This document shows, piece by piece, positions 39,336 through 51,708 of a stretch of DNA of 64,000 nt. This DNA comes from Metellina segmentata. Lineage: Eukaryota; Arthropoda; Arachnida; Araneae; Tetragnathidae. Within the stretch, counting starts at the first letter, position 1. Each line of letters opens with the position of its first letter. The DNA lies in assembly GCA_947359465.1 (NCBI GenBank), contig CANAIC010000152.1:1-64000 (forward strand), given 5' to 3'. The notes under the pieces are model-generated. The model saw nothing but the letters and a program-made list of their open reading frames with translations. It was not told where the DNA came from and ran no database searches. Both the position numbers and the translations under genes were made by a program.

Positions 39336-40265
39336 ATGTTACCCCTTTTTAATTTACTCAAATGGAAGGGCTCTTGGACTCCTTTACGGAGTCACAGTGC
39401 GCTAGTGGATTTTAGTCAAATTCATGTCCGTAATATTTTTTTATTTTGTTTTGGCCTTAGTATGAGTCGACAGTTGTTTGGTGATGCTATCAATTGTGAT
39501 TTGGGTGGAAGTAAAATAGCCAAATCGATTGTAGACACCAGATGCTTTATCAACTCTACTCATACTGATTTCACTCGTACGGAGAATCCTATTATTCCCA
39601 TCCTGTATCATGACTATTATCAATGGATCTCTGTTATATTATTGCTCCAAGCCTTTAGTTTTTATTTTCCTTTTCGCGTATGGTCCAGACACATTGACTA
39701 CTATCTTAAAGAATTGACGATAAAAGATGAGGAAGATTGTGAACGAGTCACTCAAATGATCATAGCATCCAAAGGCAATCATTTGTTTTTGCAAACATGG
39801 GCATTGGAATGTATTTATGCTTTGCATCTTGCAGTTCAGATTGGAATCCTGAATGAATTTTTCAATCGTGTTTGGTCCCTATCCAGTTGGTCCTGGTCTG
39901 CCATTCCTATTCTCTTTCCTCATATAGCCAATTGTTTTTTCGATTACAGATCAGGGGGTGAGATTACAACTGGAAAATGGTACTGTTTATTACCCCTCAA
40001 CAGTATTTATCGGAGAGTGTTTTGGGTAGTGTATGGTTGTTTCCTAACCCTCATCATTTGGCATATTGTCTTTTTTGCATACCGACTCTTTTTAGTAATA
40101 CGACTAGGACCCGAATGTGTAAACACGTGGTGGAGTATGGAAATTGCAAAAAGTGAAGGGAAAACCTGGCATATTAAACAGACATTGGCTCAAAAATTGA
40201 AAAAAATAAAGGCCGAGAGCTTGGATACCGAAATTAAGTGCAAGGAGTTAATTACACAAGTATAA
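39336..40265 (+). CDS. Viral innexin (gap-junction channel protein)
   Basis: 309 aa from ATG 39336 (an ATG at 39294 overlaps the RPB1 stop and would add 14 residues). Four membrane spans at about 33-46, 97-114, 158-176 and 228-256. The signature YYQW is at residues 94-97, next to the second span. Each extracellular loop has two Cys (54 and 70; 200 and 217), with INCD and CLLPLN matching the innexin pattern. Innexins form gap junctions and hemichannels in invertebrates. Viral innexins are known from ichnoviruses (vinnexins); here one lies behind an RNA polymerase gene. It was probably captured from an arthropod host and could link or permeabilise infected cells. Shorter than cellular innexins. 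Confidence 0.88.
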   Translation: MLPLFNLLKWKGSWTPLRSHSALVDFSQIHVRNIFLFCFGLSMSRQLFGDAINCDLGGSKIAKSIVDTRCFINSTHTDFTRTENPIIPILYHDYYQWISVILLLQAFSFYFPFRVWSRHIDYYLKELTIKDEEDCERVTQMIIASKGNHLFLQTWALECIYALHLAVQIGILNEFFNRVWSLSSWSWSAIPILFPHIANCFFDYRSGGEITTGKWYCLLPLNSIYRRVFWVVYGCFLTLIIWHIVFFAYRLFLVIRLGPECVNTWWSMEIAKSEGKTWHIKQTLAQKLKKIKAESLDTEIKCKELITQV

Positions 40266-40317
40266 GAAATTTCACTTGGAATTAACAATGTTATTCCATT
40301 AGTAGGTGCTTTGGTTT

Positions 40318-40390
<73 letters not shown>

Positions 40391-40484
40391 CTTTTCTTCC
40401 GTTATATAGGTAAGAGAATATGCAAATACATCATAAAATCCTCTGGTGACACTTTATATAAAGGGTTCATTTTTTTTACATCGC

Positions 40485-41633
40485 ATGATGGAATCCCGTA
40501 ATGACGAAGAGTTGAGTTTGCCTATGCTCCCTCGAGGAGACGATGCAACACATTGGAATAATGCGGAATCTTCCATTACTGAATTCCATGCCGGTCAGGA
40601 TCTGAATCGATATGTCACTGTGACGGGTAACCAGTATAATAGATTGTATTTCATTGCCATTCGGTTTAAAAATCCCATCATTATTCATAAACAGTTTGGA
40701 TCATCCTTCCCTAATACCATACATATTCCTCCCAATACATGCATTTTGGTGGATGCATCTAAGCACGCGTTGACTTTGGAATTTGCACAAACCACCAAGA
40801 TGTTTGTGCTCCCCAAAGATCATCCTAAAACTCCAACCGAAGCGGACTTGTTAACATCGTTATTTCCAAATCCTAATTTCTTGGTCAAAACATATTATGC
40901 TCGGACACTTTTTGTCGTAACCAGTCACAACCCATTCAAATCCTTTTGGACACGAGCTCGGAAAAATGTTGCTTTTCGTGGTTTGGTCAAGTTGTTCAAT
41001 AGCTGCATTAAAATGTCTGAACCTTTCACCATTCAAGATGCTGCTCTCATGAGGTACTTTAAAAGAAACACTGATCATTTAAATAATTTTAATACGTGGT
41101 ATCCTTTGGCCTATCATATGGCTTTTGAAAAAACGAGACGCATGTTTAATCATGATCCTACTGCATTTCTTGGACGAAATTTATTTCATATTTTGAAACG
41201 CAGTATGGACCATGTCTTACCACCTGATCATCCTCCCAAAGAGTTTTATACGTGTCAAACTACTCTAAGTGACGCTGTACCCGTGGGAATAGCTTGCCGA
41301 ATCATAGATTGTAAAGCCGAGTACGTGTCGGTACTTATTTTATCCTTTACCAAAGAATGGTACTTGGATGCTAATAACATGTCGTGTTGCTTTGTTCCCA
41401 CCGACCACACCACTCAATGCCAGTATTGGGTTCCTTTGTTGAAAGATTTAGACACGTGGCTCAACCATGGTCTCATGTGGTACGTGTCCAATTTATATTC
41501 AAATATCATCAATTTAACTGTCATTCTAGATTGGTTGTCCATTCAGACATCCGAACCATACCGTTACATTAAAAAAGACTTGTTGCAAGTGTATCACATT
41601 CTGATGGGGAAAATCAAATCAAGATGGTCTTGA
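40485..41633 (+). CDS. Unknown protein
   Basis: 382 aa, ATG 40485, with TTATATAAAGG about 30 bp upstream. N-terminal 120 residues are strand-rich (YFIAIRFKNPIIIHKQFG, NTCILVDASKHALTLEF), then a helical part with WTRARKNVAFRGL, and a C-terminal strand-rich part. No signal peptide or clear domain; it is large and soluble enough to be a virion structural protein. Its end overlaps the start of the 41624 gene by 10 bp, so the two are probably made from one message. Confidence 0.7.
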   Translation: MMESRNDEELSLPMLPRGDDATHWNNAESSITEFHAGQDLNRYVTVTGNQYNRLYFIAIRFKNPIIIHKQFGSSFPNTIHIPPNTCILVDASKHALTLEFAQTTKMFVLPKDHPKTPTEADLLTSLFPNPNFLVKTYYARTLFVVTSHNPFKSFWTRARKNVAFRGLVKLFNSCIKMSEPFTIQDAALMRYFKRNTDHLNNFNTWYPLAYHMAFEKTRRMFNHDPTAFLGRNLFHILKRSMDHVLPPDHPPKEFYTCQTTLSDAVPVGIACRIIDCKAEYVSVLILSFTKEWYLDANNMSCCFVPTDHTTQCQYWVPLLKDLDTWLNHGLMWYVSNLYSNIINLTVILDWLSIQTSEPYRYIKKDLLQVYHILMGKIKSRWS

Positions 41634-44461
41634 AGACATTGGTGAAAGCCATCCTACAGTCACAACGGGACCCCAACAATTTGCTTCATGTACAATTATT
41701 ACAAACCTTGAAGAGGGATATTTCCCAAGACGTTACGGAAGCATTTACATTGAGTCAACCGTTGATTGATCAGTATCCCGATGTATACCGAAACAGTAGT
41801 AGTTTTCTGGATTTTTTATTTCATTTGTGTCATGCACCCCTTAGTGGTCATGCATCACCTATTCACTCTACCACGAATCATGAACATCTGGTAGCGTGTA
41901 GAAAAGAAGTATCGCATTTGAAATCAATCTACTCCACACTAGAAAAGGATCATCACAGGTTGGAATTGAAAAACAAGGAAATTTGCCGTAATTATGAGGA
42001 ATGTACTTTGAATCTAGAATCAGAGAAAAACAATGTAAAGAGCCTTCAAAATACAATCTCGCGATTGAAAGAGGAATTAGAAAAACGGGATAAAACGTCT
42101 TTCGAGAACCTTCCGCATATTGAATATCCACCAAAATCCACTGAAAATTGTATGCCTTCGATCCAGTCTTCCGTCCAATCCTTGCCGTTGGAATATAAAA
42201 GCCAAAACTACGACTATGAACAATTTACGCTTGAAAATAATAGAAAATTGTCCGAGTTTTTACAAAATGTCAGAGATGAATTGAAAACAACGTTTGACCT
42301 GTCAAAGGAAAGGGAAACTAAAATTCATGACCTCTTGAAAAAGATTGCACCTTCTTGTGAGCCTCAACATTTGAATACAGCATCCATTGATGTGGATAAT
42401 ATTAGTGAGAGTTTGTTTAATAAATTTGAAGAATTTTTAACTCGTATGTTATCCGAAAACCAATTGAAAGAAATAGTGGGTTTGTTTAAAATTGATGCAT
42501 CTTTTAACACATTACGTCGAAACTTGAGTCAAATAGGTGCTAGTGAAGACGTACTTAAAAACGTGGTATCTCTTGTTAATACCACCAATCAAGAGGTAAA
42601 AGATAAGTCTAGCAAGTTGGTTGAAAAAATATCCACACTCTTTGGAAGTAAATTACCCTCCATTCTTTTGATGGAGCGATTAGATGAGTTGGAACAAAAG
42701 CTGTTGGAAAAAAATACGCAATTGGCTGAAATTCACAAACCATCTACCTTGTTAACATATTGCCAGGCCCATTTTCCAATGTTTGCCTTTCAAGACGATT
42801 GGGAACATGGAGTGATTAACATGCTTAACGACAACACAAAAATTAAAACTCTTTTAACACTGTTTCGACAAGAATTTAAATTATCATCAGTTCCCCACAC
42901 AAATCTGGTAGATGATATAACAGATTTGTTAAAAGCAACATCGGAGACTATACAACGTTTTACCAAAACGTTTGAAAAAATTTTTTACCTAATGCTTCAA
43001 ACATTGGATGATGAATCAAAAACTATAGCAAGGACATATTCTATAGATAATTTTATTGAAACGTTTTTCAGTTATTTGCAAACCAATGTGAGTGCATTGC
43101 AAACTAAATTGATTGAAACACGTGAAACTGTGAACGAGCCTATAGACTATGATGCCGAACCATTGAGCCTAGAGGAACAATCTTCAGACCAACCCTTGAT
43201 GTTAGGCTATCACCTAGAGAATGCCGATTTCGATACTTTAAAACAGCAATGCTCCCAATTAATGGACAATTTTAACATAGACACATTTGCCCTTGATATG
43301 AAAGCAAAGATTGAGGATGAGAAAACAAATTTGAGACAGTATTACCTTAAAAGCGTGCAGGATGCACAACAGCTTCAGAACGAATTATCCTTAGCTATTA
43401 AAAGCCTAGAGTCTAGTAAATCCGAATTGGAGCAAAAACAAAGTGAAACGGAACAAAAAATTGATAAAATTATAAATTTTTTTGATATAAAAAATGTTAG
43501 AAAATGGAACTTGATTGTTATTTCTAAACACAAAGCGATAAAATTTGAAAATTCTAAATTAGAATCAAAACTAGAGAGTCAGCAACACGAATTGAATGAA
43601 AAACAAAATGAAATGGATGAAATCAAAACTCTTTTTAATATTAAAGATGATATAAACTGGAAGGAGAATGTTAAACGTCAGTTTGAAAACCAATCTGCTT
43701 TACGTATTCAACTAGAGTTTACTCAACACGAGTTGGAAGAGTGCAAAAAGAATTTAACATCCCAAGCGATAGAACAAGATTCTTCATTGCATAGACGTAG
43801 ATCAAAAGATACAGATCGGACTACTCGCAGAGACCAGTCTTCCATTGGTATCGATACTGCTAGGTCCAGAAGCAGATCTCCAAATTGTTCTGTAAGCTCG
43901 TCTCCAATTAGACCTAGAAGCACATCTCTAAATAGACCTCCATCTCAAACTGATTTACAGCAATTGGCTGACTTAAACCCCGAAATGGATTTAGATCCAC
44001 AAACAACATCTTTGATATCCAAACATAAAAAACGTAGGACCGATGATGATGCAATATTGGAAAATTATGATTTAGATGATGAAATAGCCTTAAGTACTAT
44101 GAAATTATATTTTTATGCTTTTTATGAACGACATTTTATAGATCTTTGGAATTACATGTTTGGAAATAAAATAACAGATGCTGCTGATTTAATTCGCGAG
44201 TATCAAGAAAAGTTAACGATATTAAATGGATTAAAGGAGAACATGCGTCCAAGTCACTTGATGGATATTTTATATAAATATATCCAATATGATATAAAGT
44301 CACTTCTTAATGACAAAGAATGGGTTGAGGAACAACTAAAACGCCAAGATGGTATAAAAACCATATCAGAATTGTTGAATGACAATATGTATAAAACTTT
44401 AAGCACTATGAATAAGAACTGGGCAAGATGGAAAAGAATACATGATGAAGCAAAACACTAG
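41624..44461 (+). CDS. Large coiled-coil protein with an SR-like segment
   Basis: 945 aa, ATG 41624. Residues 90-160 and 530-720 are long heptad coiled coils rich in Glu, Lys, Gln and Leu. Around residues 725-775 there is a Ser/Arg/Pro-rich patch (RRRSKDTDRTTRR, SRSRSPN, PIRPRSTSLNRPP). Residues 805-945 form a conserved-looking helical end domain (KLYFYAFYERHFIDLWNYMF). It could be a tegument, scaffold or nuclear factory protein, but no family is recognised. Ends 150 bp before the tract 44610-44687. Confidence 0.75.
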   Translation: MVLKTLVKAILQSQRDPNNLLHVQLLQTLKRDISQDVTEAFTLSQPLIDQYPDVYRNSSSFLDFLFHLCHAPLSGHASPIHSTTNHEHLVACRKEVSHLKSIYSTLEKDHHRLELKNKEICRNYEECTLNLESEKNNVKSLQNTISRLKEELEKRDKTSFENLPHIEYPPKSTENCMPSIQSSVQSLPLEYKSQNYDYEQFTLENNRKLSEFLQNVRDELKTTFDLSKERETKIHDLLKKIAPSCEPQHLNTASIDVDNISESLFNKFEEFLTRMLSENQLKEIVGLFKIDASFNTLRRNLSQIGASEDVLKNVVSLVNTTNQEVKDKSSKLVEKISTLFGSKLPSILLMERLDELEQKLLEKNTQLAEIHKPSTLLTYCQAHFPMFAFQDDWEHGVINMLNDNTKIKTLLTLFRQEFKLSSVPHTNLVDDITDLLKATSETIQRFTKTFEKIFYLMLQTLDDESKTIARTYSIDNFIETFFSYLQTNVSALQTKLIETRETVNEPIDYDAEPLSLEEQSSDQPLMLGYHLENADFDTLKQQCSQLMDNFNIDTFALDMKAKIEDEKTNLRQYYLKSVQDAQQLQNELSLAIKSLESSKSELEQKQSETEQKIDKIINFFDIKNVRKWNLIVISKHKAIKFENSKLESKLESQQHELNEKQNEMDEIKTLFNIKDDINWKENVKRQFENQSALRIQLEFTQHELEECKKNLTSQAIEQDSSLHRRRSKDTDRTTRRDQSSIGIDTARSRSRSPNCSVSSSPIRPRSTSLNRPPSQTDLQQLADLNPEMDLDPQTTSLISKHKKRRTDDDAILENYDLDDEIALSTMKLYFYAFYERHFIDLWNYMFGNKITDAADLIREYQEKLTILNGLKENMRPSHLMDILYKYIQYDIKSLLNDKEWVEEQLKRQDGIKTISELLNDNMYKTLSTMNKNWARWKRIHDEAKH

Positions 44462-44606
44462 ATGGACGAGTGGAGAAGAAAATTAATAGGATTCTTGTAC
44501 AATCTCTTGAAAATTTATTTATGCAAAAGTATAAAAAAAAATTCTAAAGTTTTGTAAAAAAAACATTAAGAGAAATCTTGTACACTCTCTTGAAATTTGT
44601 TTTTTT

Positions 44607-44687
<81 letters not shown>

Positions 44688-44713
44688 CAGTGCTCTGTAA
44701 GCTTCAATGTTTT

Positions 44714-44995
44714 TTAATATTTATTCCACCATGTTTGTACTTTGCATAACCAGTAACACGTGTCAAATGATTCTCCTAATTGATTTAAGGCAGTCCACTT
44801 TTTAATGTATCCATTCCCAAGGATTATAAAAACAACGATATTCATTATAAAAAACAATAGACAGTACCATCTTCGAGTTATAACTATGCACATTCCAATA
44901 ACTCCTGTGGTATATAGAGCTGTTGCAAGTATTGTACCAATTACTAATTTATCCATCCCGTCTTGAGCTTTTCTTGAATCATGTATTTGCGCCAT
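44714..44995 (-). CDS. Small protein with two membrane spans
   Basis: 93 aa from ATG 44995 (a second ATG at 44956 lies just before the first span). Spans at about residues 17-38 (LVIGTILATALYTTGVIGMCIV) and 43-62. The end has Trp and Cys (CYWLCKVQTWWNKY). Likely an envelope or membrane protein; no family recognised. Its start overlaps the end of the 44944-45111 gene by about 50 bp, so the two may be a bicistronic pair on the minus strand. Confidence 0.6.
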   Translation of the reverse strand: MAQIHDSRKAQDGMDKLVIGTILATALYTTGVIGMCIVITRRWYCLLFFIMNIVVFIILGNGYIKKWTALNQLGESFDTCYWLCKVQTWWNKY

Positions 44996-45111
44996 TCATC
45001 AGGTTTAATGTTGTAATACAACGTATGCCAGGTGAGTTTTGCATAGCTTTGATAAAAACGGTGGTTCCAGCAAGCAAATAGTAGGATAAACCATAACATC
45101 ACTACAATCAT
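44944..45111 (-). CDS. Very short membrane protein
   Basis: 55 aa, ATG 45111 to 45109. N-terminal span MIVVMLWFILLFACW, then a hydrophilic tail with WHTLYYNIKPDEWRKY. Its ATG overlaps the ATG of the divergent 45110 gene in the tetranucleotide CATG. The size and single N-terminal span recall small per os infectivity factors (such as PIF-7) but the match is not specific. The longer frame upstream (to 45396) is the antisense of the neighbour. Confidence 0.5.
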   Translation of the reverse strand: MIVVMLWFILLFACWNHRFYQSYAKLTWHTLYYNIKPDEWRKYMIQEKLKTGWIN

Positions 45112-46219
45112 GTTTCGACTCTTTTTTTCAACGTATAATAAAGCAATGAAAATTAATCCTGATAATAAACAATCGAAACGGAAATTGGAAGAAGAGGATG
45201 CACCTGGGAATCCTAAAATGAGTCGACTGGAAGTTCGAGACCCTGAACCAGAGAAAGATCCAAATGTACCTGAACCGATGGAACCAGAGAAAGATGACAA
45301 TGGTGTAGCTGAGGAAGATGATGTAGAGGAACCAAAGAAAGATGACAATGGTGTAGCTGAGGAAGATGATGTAGAGGAACCAGAGAAAGATGACAATGGT
45401 GTAGCGGAACCAGAGAAAGATGATGTAGCGGAACCAGAGAAAGATGGAAATGAGCTAGTGGATGAATATTATCCCTCGCCAGAATATGCACGTACATTAG
45501 AGAAAAAAGACAAATATGCTTTTTTAGCGGATGGTAATCAAATATACAACCCAATGAACCGTAGGTATGCTACCTATAACGTAGATATAAATGGAATTAC
45601 TCACAAAATAGAATATGTTGCACAAAACAAAGATAAAACTCCACATTTCTTGTATAATGACCGAGGCAATATTGTATACCCGTTTGATTTGACGAGTGAA
45701 AAACCTATATTTTTATTGAATGGGGTAGGAGAACAACAATATATACGTGTGAATGAAATAGATCATTATCCTCTAGATTCAAATGGAAATCCTATTTATG
45801 CCAAAGATTCAAACGGGGATGATGTTCTTCCCAGAAACAAGGATCGATATTTTTATGCAAAGGGCCTGAAAAGGGAGTTTTATCCCAAAGAGGCCAACGG
45901 GGATGATTATGTTTTGCATAACGGTTCACAAGATCTTCCAGCACTTGCGGAGGATTCTACAGATTTAACGGGAAAACCTATTTATGCCAAAACTATTAAT
46001 TCGTTTGAAATTCTTCCCAAGAAAGGAAATCGATATGTTTATGCAAAAGACAAAAATAACAAGGAAATTTATCCCAAAAGGTCCAACAAGGGTGATTATT
46101 ATTTGTGGGAAGGTGCACGCCAAATTGCAGCATATGATGAAAATCGAATACCTTACTATGCAAAAGATCAAAATGGTGAGGAATTTTACCCCAAAATTTT
46201 AACACAAATTGATCAGTGA
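45110..46219 (+). CDS. Tyrosine-rich YAKD-repeat protein 1
   Basis: 369 aa, ATG 45110. Residues 20-120 are acidic, with degenerate repeats of PEKDDNGVAEEDDVEE (24-54 bp units). From residue 130 the chain is a series of about 20-residue repeats with YAKD-xNG-xEIYPK and variants such as FYPKEANGDDYV. The same repeat occurs in 46237 and 37124-37727. Repeats with alternating Tyr and turn-forming NG suggest a beta-repeat fold, possibly a virion or tegument protein. No signal peptide. The next family member starts 17 bp after its stop. Confidence 0.7.
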   Translation: MFRLFFSTYNKAMKINPDNKQSKRKLEEEDAPGNPKMSRLEVRDPEPEKDPNVPEPMEPEKDDNGVAEEDDVEEPKKDDNGVAEEDDVEEPEKDDNGVAEPEKDDVAEPEKDGNELVDEYYPSPEYARTLEKKDKYAFLADGNQIYNPMNRRYATYNVDINGITHKIEYVAQNKDKTPHFLYNDRGNIVYPFDLTSEKPIFLLNGVGEQQYIRVNEIDHYPLDSNGNPIYAKDSNGDDVLPRNKDRYFYAKGLKREFYPKEANGDDYVLHNGSQDLPALAEDSTDLTGKPIYAKTINSFEILPKKGNRYVYAKDKNNKEIYPKRSNKGDYYLWEGARQIAAYDENRIPYYAKDQNGEEFYPKILTQIDQ

Positions 46220-46236
46220 ACCAAGATAAATGAAGC

Positions 46237-47548
46237 ATGAATCCGGCATATGATATTGCTGATCCGAAAAGTGATGAAATAGATGGTGAAAACGAAAGTC
46301 AATGGTATATTGAAACTTTAGACGAAAATATAATTTTTGCAACGGGTGATGACAAGCCTATTTATGGTAAAACCCACACACTGACAGAATTTTATATCAA
46401 AATCGATGATAGGGACCTAGTAGCTAAAAATTCGAGTCCATATTATGCAAAAGATGAATTTGAAAATGAGATATACCCCAAAAATGAAAGCGGAGACGAT
46501 TACGTCATAGTGGTGGGCACTGAGATAAAGTATGCATCCAATAATAATAAGGAGAATTTTTATCCCAAAACTAAAGATGGGGTTGAATTTATAGTCAATG
46601 ACCAATACATTTACAATGACCAATTTAAAATCATATACCCATTAAGTAGCAATGGAGTACCCATATATCCAAAAGATCCCAACACTAATAATGAGGTTTA
46701 TAAAACAAATGACTCCGGAGTAGTGTTTATGGCAAAAGACAAACGAGGTAATGATGTGTATGCTCGAAAGGCTAATGGGGATCAGTATTATTTTAAAACG
46801 AATGATCATCGACATGGTGCTAGCCCTAATAAAATTGCATACACTTTTGATGGTTTACCGAAGTACGCAATGACGATGGATGGACGTGTCATATTTCCTA
46901 AGGATTCTAATGCAAATGAATATTATTTAACTTATAGTATGAGCTCAAGTTCCCATGTAGTCCATCATTCGAATGGAAATTTAATTGATCGATATGCCAA
47001 ATTAAACAATGGAGATGAGATTTATCCTGTTTGGGAATTTTCGAACAATCATACGCAAGATGAAATCCTTAATGATAAGTACGCTTTAAATGCTTCAAAG
47101 GAACCTTATTACCCCTTGGATGAAAATGGCAACGAGTATACATTGAGTATGAATGACGACGAAGAAATAATTTATCCCAACGGGTATCCTATTTCAAATG
47201 ACGGGTATGTGATTGTAACAAACATTAACAGTAAACCATTCATAAGTCTTACCATAACTCCACTTGTGACTGTAAATAATATAATTTCTACATTGTTCCG
47301 TCAAATGAATGGGTACAAGGATTACATGACCAATCGGAAATCTCCACGTGTATCGAGGAGTGTTATGATTGTATATCAGCTTGGAGTCCTACCCCATACT
47401 TTAAATGCACAAATGCCCAATTTCAATGCCTTGAATCCACCACCAAAACCTGATCCGGTATGTGAAAAAGCAAAGGGTATTGATTGGTCAATCTCACTTT
47501 TGCTGGTAATTATTTTTTCACTGATCCTGGCTATTGTAATTAAGCAGT

Positions 47549-47623
<75 letters not shown>

Positions 47624-47625
47624 AA
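46237..47625 (+). CDS. Tyrosine-rich YAKD-repeat protein 2, end runs into T tract
   Basis: 462 codons as read. Residues 1-330 are YAKD/IYPK repeats like its neighbour's. Residues 340-405 differ, and about 412-438 form a C-terminal membrane span (SISLLLVIIFSLILAIVI) followed by KQW. After that the frame enters a run of about 70 T, coding only Phe, until AAATAAAG. The true C-terminus depends on the T count. A tail-anchored membrane protein with a stop at or soon after the tract is likely. AATAAA right after the tract could be its polyadenylation signal. Confidence 0.65.
47550..47619. repeat. T-only tract
   Basis: About 70 T without a preceding A run, inside or at the end of the 46237 gene. It is the only tract that is entered by a coding frame before any stop. 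Confidence 0.85.
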
Positions 47626-47631
47626 AGGTTC

Positions 47632-47917
47632 ATGGCTGCTACTACTTTGACTAAACGTATTGAAGATGTTCTGGTGGAAGATGACATGGATAGAGTGACT
47701 GAAAGTTTGGGATCAAGTGAGCAGCAAACAGCATATGTCATACTTTTTCTAGTTTCTGTACCAGCTTTATCAGTTTTAACGGTATTCCAATCCTTACACA
47801 AAAATATGTACTATGCAGTTTTATTTGTAGCTATTTATATATGTTTGTTGTTGGCAGTCATTGTATTTCGTATGGATATTATTATTGTTTTTTCGGAATA
47901 TCTCAAATCATTTTATA

Positions 47918-47925
<8 letters not shown>
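47632..47925 (+). CDS. Small protein with two membrane spans
   Basis: 97 aa, ATG 47632, 13 bp after the T tract. N-terminal 30 residues are acidic; spans at about 34-53 (AYVILFLVSVPALSVLTVF) and 60-80 (YYAVLFVAIYICLLLAVIVF). Probably an envelope protein; no family recognised. Its last 8 bp overlap the start of the capping-enzyme gene, so both are likely expressed from one message. Confidence 0.65.
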
Positions 47926-49371
<1,446 letters not shown>

Positions 49372-49438
49372 CATCCCTTCCTATAAAATAAGGTGGTGTG
49401 TTAAGAGGTTTTTACTACCTACATCTTCTTACAACATA

Positions 49439-50596
49439 ATGGATACTTATTCCGCTCTGGTCGATCGGATTTTGAAAAATGACGTTTTGGCTGAAAAGAT
49501 TAAAGCCCTTGAACGCAACAATGAGGCGTTAAACTTGATAGTACCTGACTGGGAAAAACGCCTCGAAAATAATGGATTGTATCAAAAGTTTAAAAAGGAT
49601 GCTAAAAATTGTTTTCGCCCTGAACGACTGACCATGAATAACTTTCGCGTCCAAAACCTAAAGGATCAGGTGAAAACCTTTGATATGATTTTTGCTGGAT
49701 ATTGCAATGTGTATCGTCCAAATTCTAACTATACTAATAAAATACTACCCCTTTCCATTACTGTTCGAGATTCTAATGTGTTAACTAAGCTAAGTCAAAC
49801 TTTAACCAGTGATTTGGATTTTAATAACATACAATTATCGGATACTACCAAACTCAATTTTGCAACCTGCAGTATGTGTTGTCAATATTGCAATGACGCA
49901 AGAGAAGAAATGTCAAACTCGGGCATACATTTATCCTATGATTGTCGGGAGCCTTGTATTTTAGACTTGTATGTTTATGACGGAAAGAACTTGGTCAATC
50001 GTTTTGGATCTCAAGTAATGGATTTTTTCAGGGGACCATTTGTGGCAATTCTTCAGGTGGAAATAAATGTGAGGTACTTTTACCTGCTAAACGACAGCAA
50101 CAAAGATTTCGTACGCATTGGTGGTAATGTAGTCAAAATGATTGCTTTTCCTGAAACTAATTTGAGAGAGTCCAAAATATGTTTAGGTGATTTAGCACTA
50201 ATGGCTCAATTGAATGACACCAGAGGTGATCAATTGAATGACACCAGAGGTGATGAATATCCCAGCGGCGGGAAAAGGACCTTGGAAAATAATGAGGTAG
50301 TTGATATAGAGCCTACCAACAAGAAACAGAAAATATTATTGTCCCAGGATCAATATTTTGTACCTCCCGACCCCAAAGAATCGACTGAGAAAGATGAGGA
50401 GGTATGTGACATATTTAACAACAATACCTCAACATCCCAAGATCGATATTTTGAGACACCCAATACCAAAACGTCCACTATAAAAGACGATGATAATGAG
50501 GAGGATGTAGTTGAAATATTACCCACCAACATGATCCAAAAAAATGTAACCCATCATGATGTTTATGAAGTAGAAGAAAGAGTTCTTGAAATCTAA
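49439..50596 (+). CDS. Unknown protein with Cys-rich centre
   Basis: 385 aa, ATG 49439, TATAAAATA at 49382 after a CTTCC box. N-terminal helices, then strand-rich residues 90-245 with CSMCCQYCNDA and DCREPC cysteines and a FVAILQVEINVRYFYLL strand pair. The tail (from 262) is disordered, acidic and has internal repeats (QLNDTRGD twice; SQDRYFxxPxxK twice). Structural or regulatory; not recognised. Shares the tract 50653-50760 with the convergent 50759 gene. Confidence 0.7.
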   Translation: MDTYSALVDRILKNDVLAEKIKALERNNEALNLIVPDWEKRLENNGLYQKFKKDAKNCFRPERLTMNNFRVQNLKDQVKTFDMIFAGYCNVYRPNSNYTNKILPLSITVRDSNVLTKLSQTLTSDLDFNNIQLSDTTKLNFATCSMCCQYCNDAREEMSNSGIHLSYDCREPCILDLYVYDGKNLVNRFGSQVMDFFRGPFVAILQVEINVRYFYLLNDSNKDFVRIGGNVVKMIAFPETNLRESKICLGDLALMAQLNDTRGDQLNDTRGDEYPSGGKRTLENNEVVDIEPTNKKQKILLSQDQYFVPPDPKESTEKDEEVCDIFNNNTSTSQDRYFETPNTKTSTIKDDDNEEDVVEILPTNMIQKNVTHHDVYEVEERVLEI

Positions 50597-50649
50597 AACC
50601 AGAAGGTGAATGAAATAATAATGATCATTTTAATCAAAGTTGTTAACGC

Positions 50650-51676
<1,027 letters not shown>

Positions 51677-51708
51677 ATTACTGCACTTGTTTATTAACAA
51701 AACAAGTT

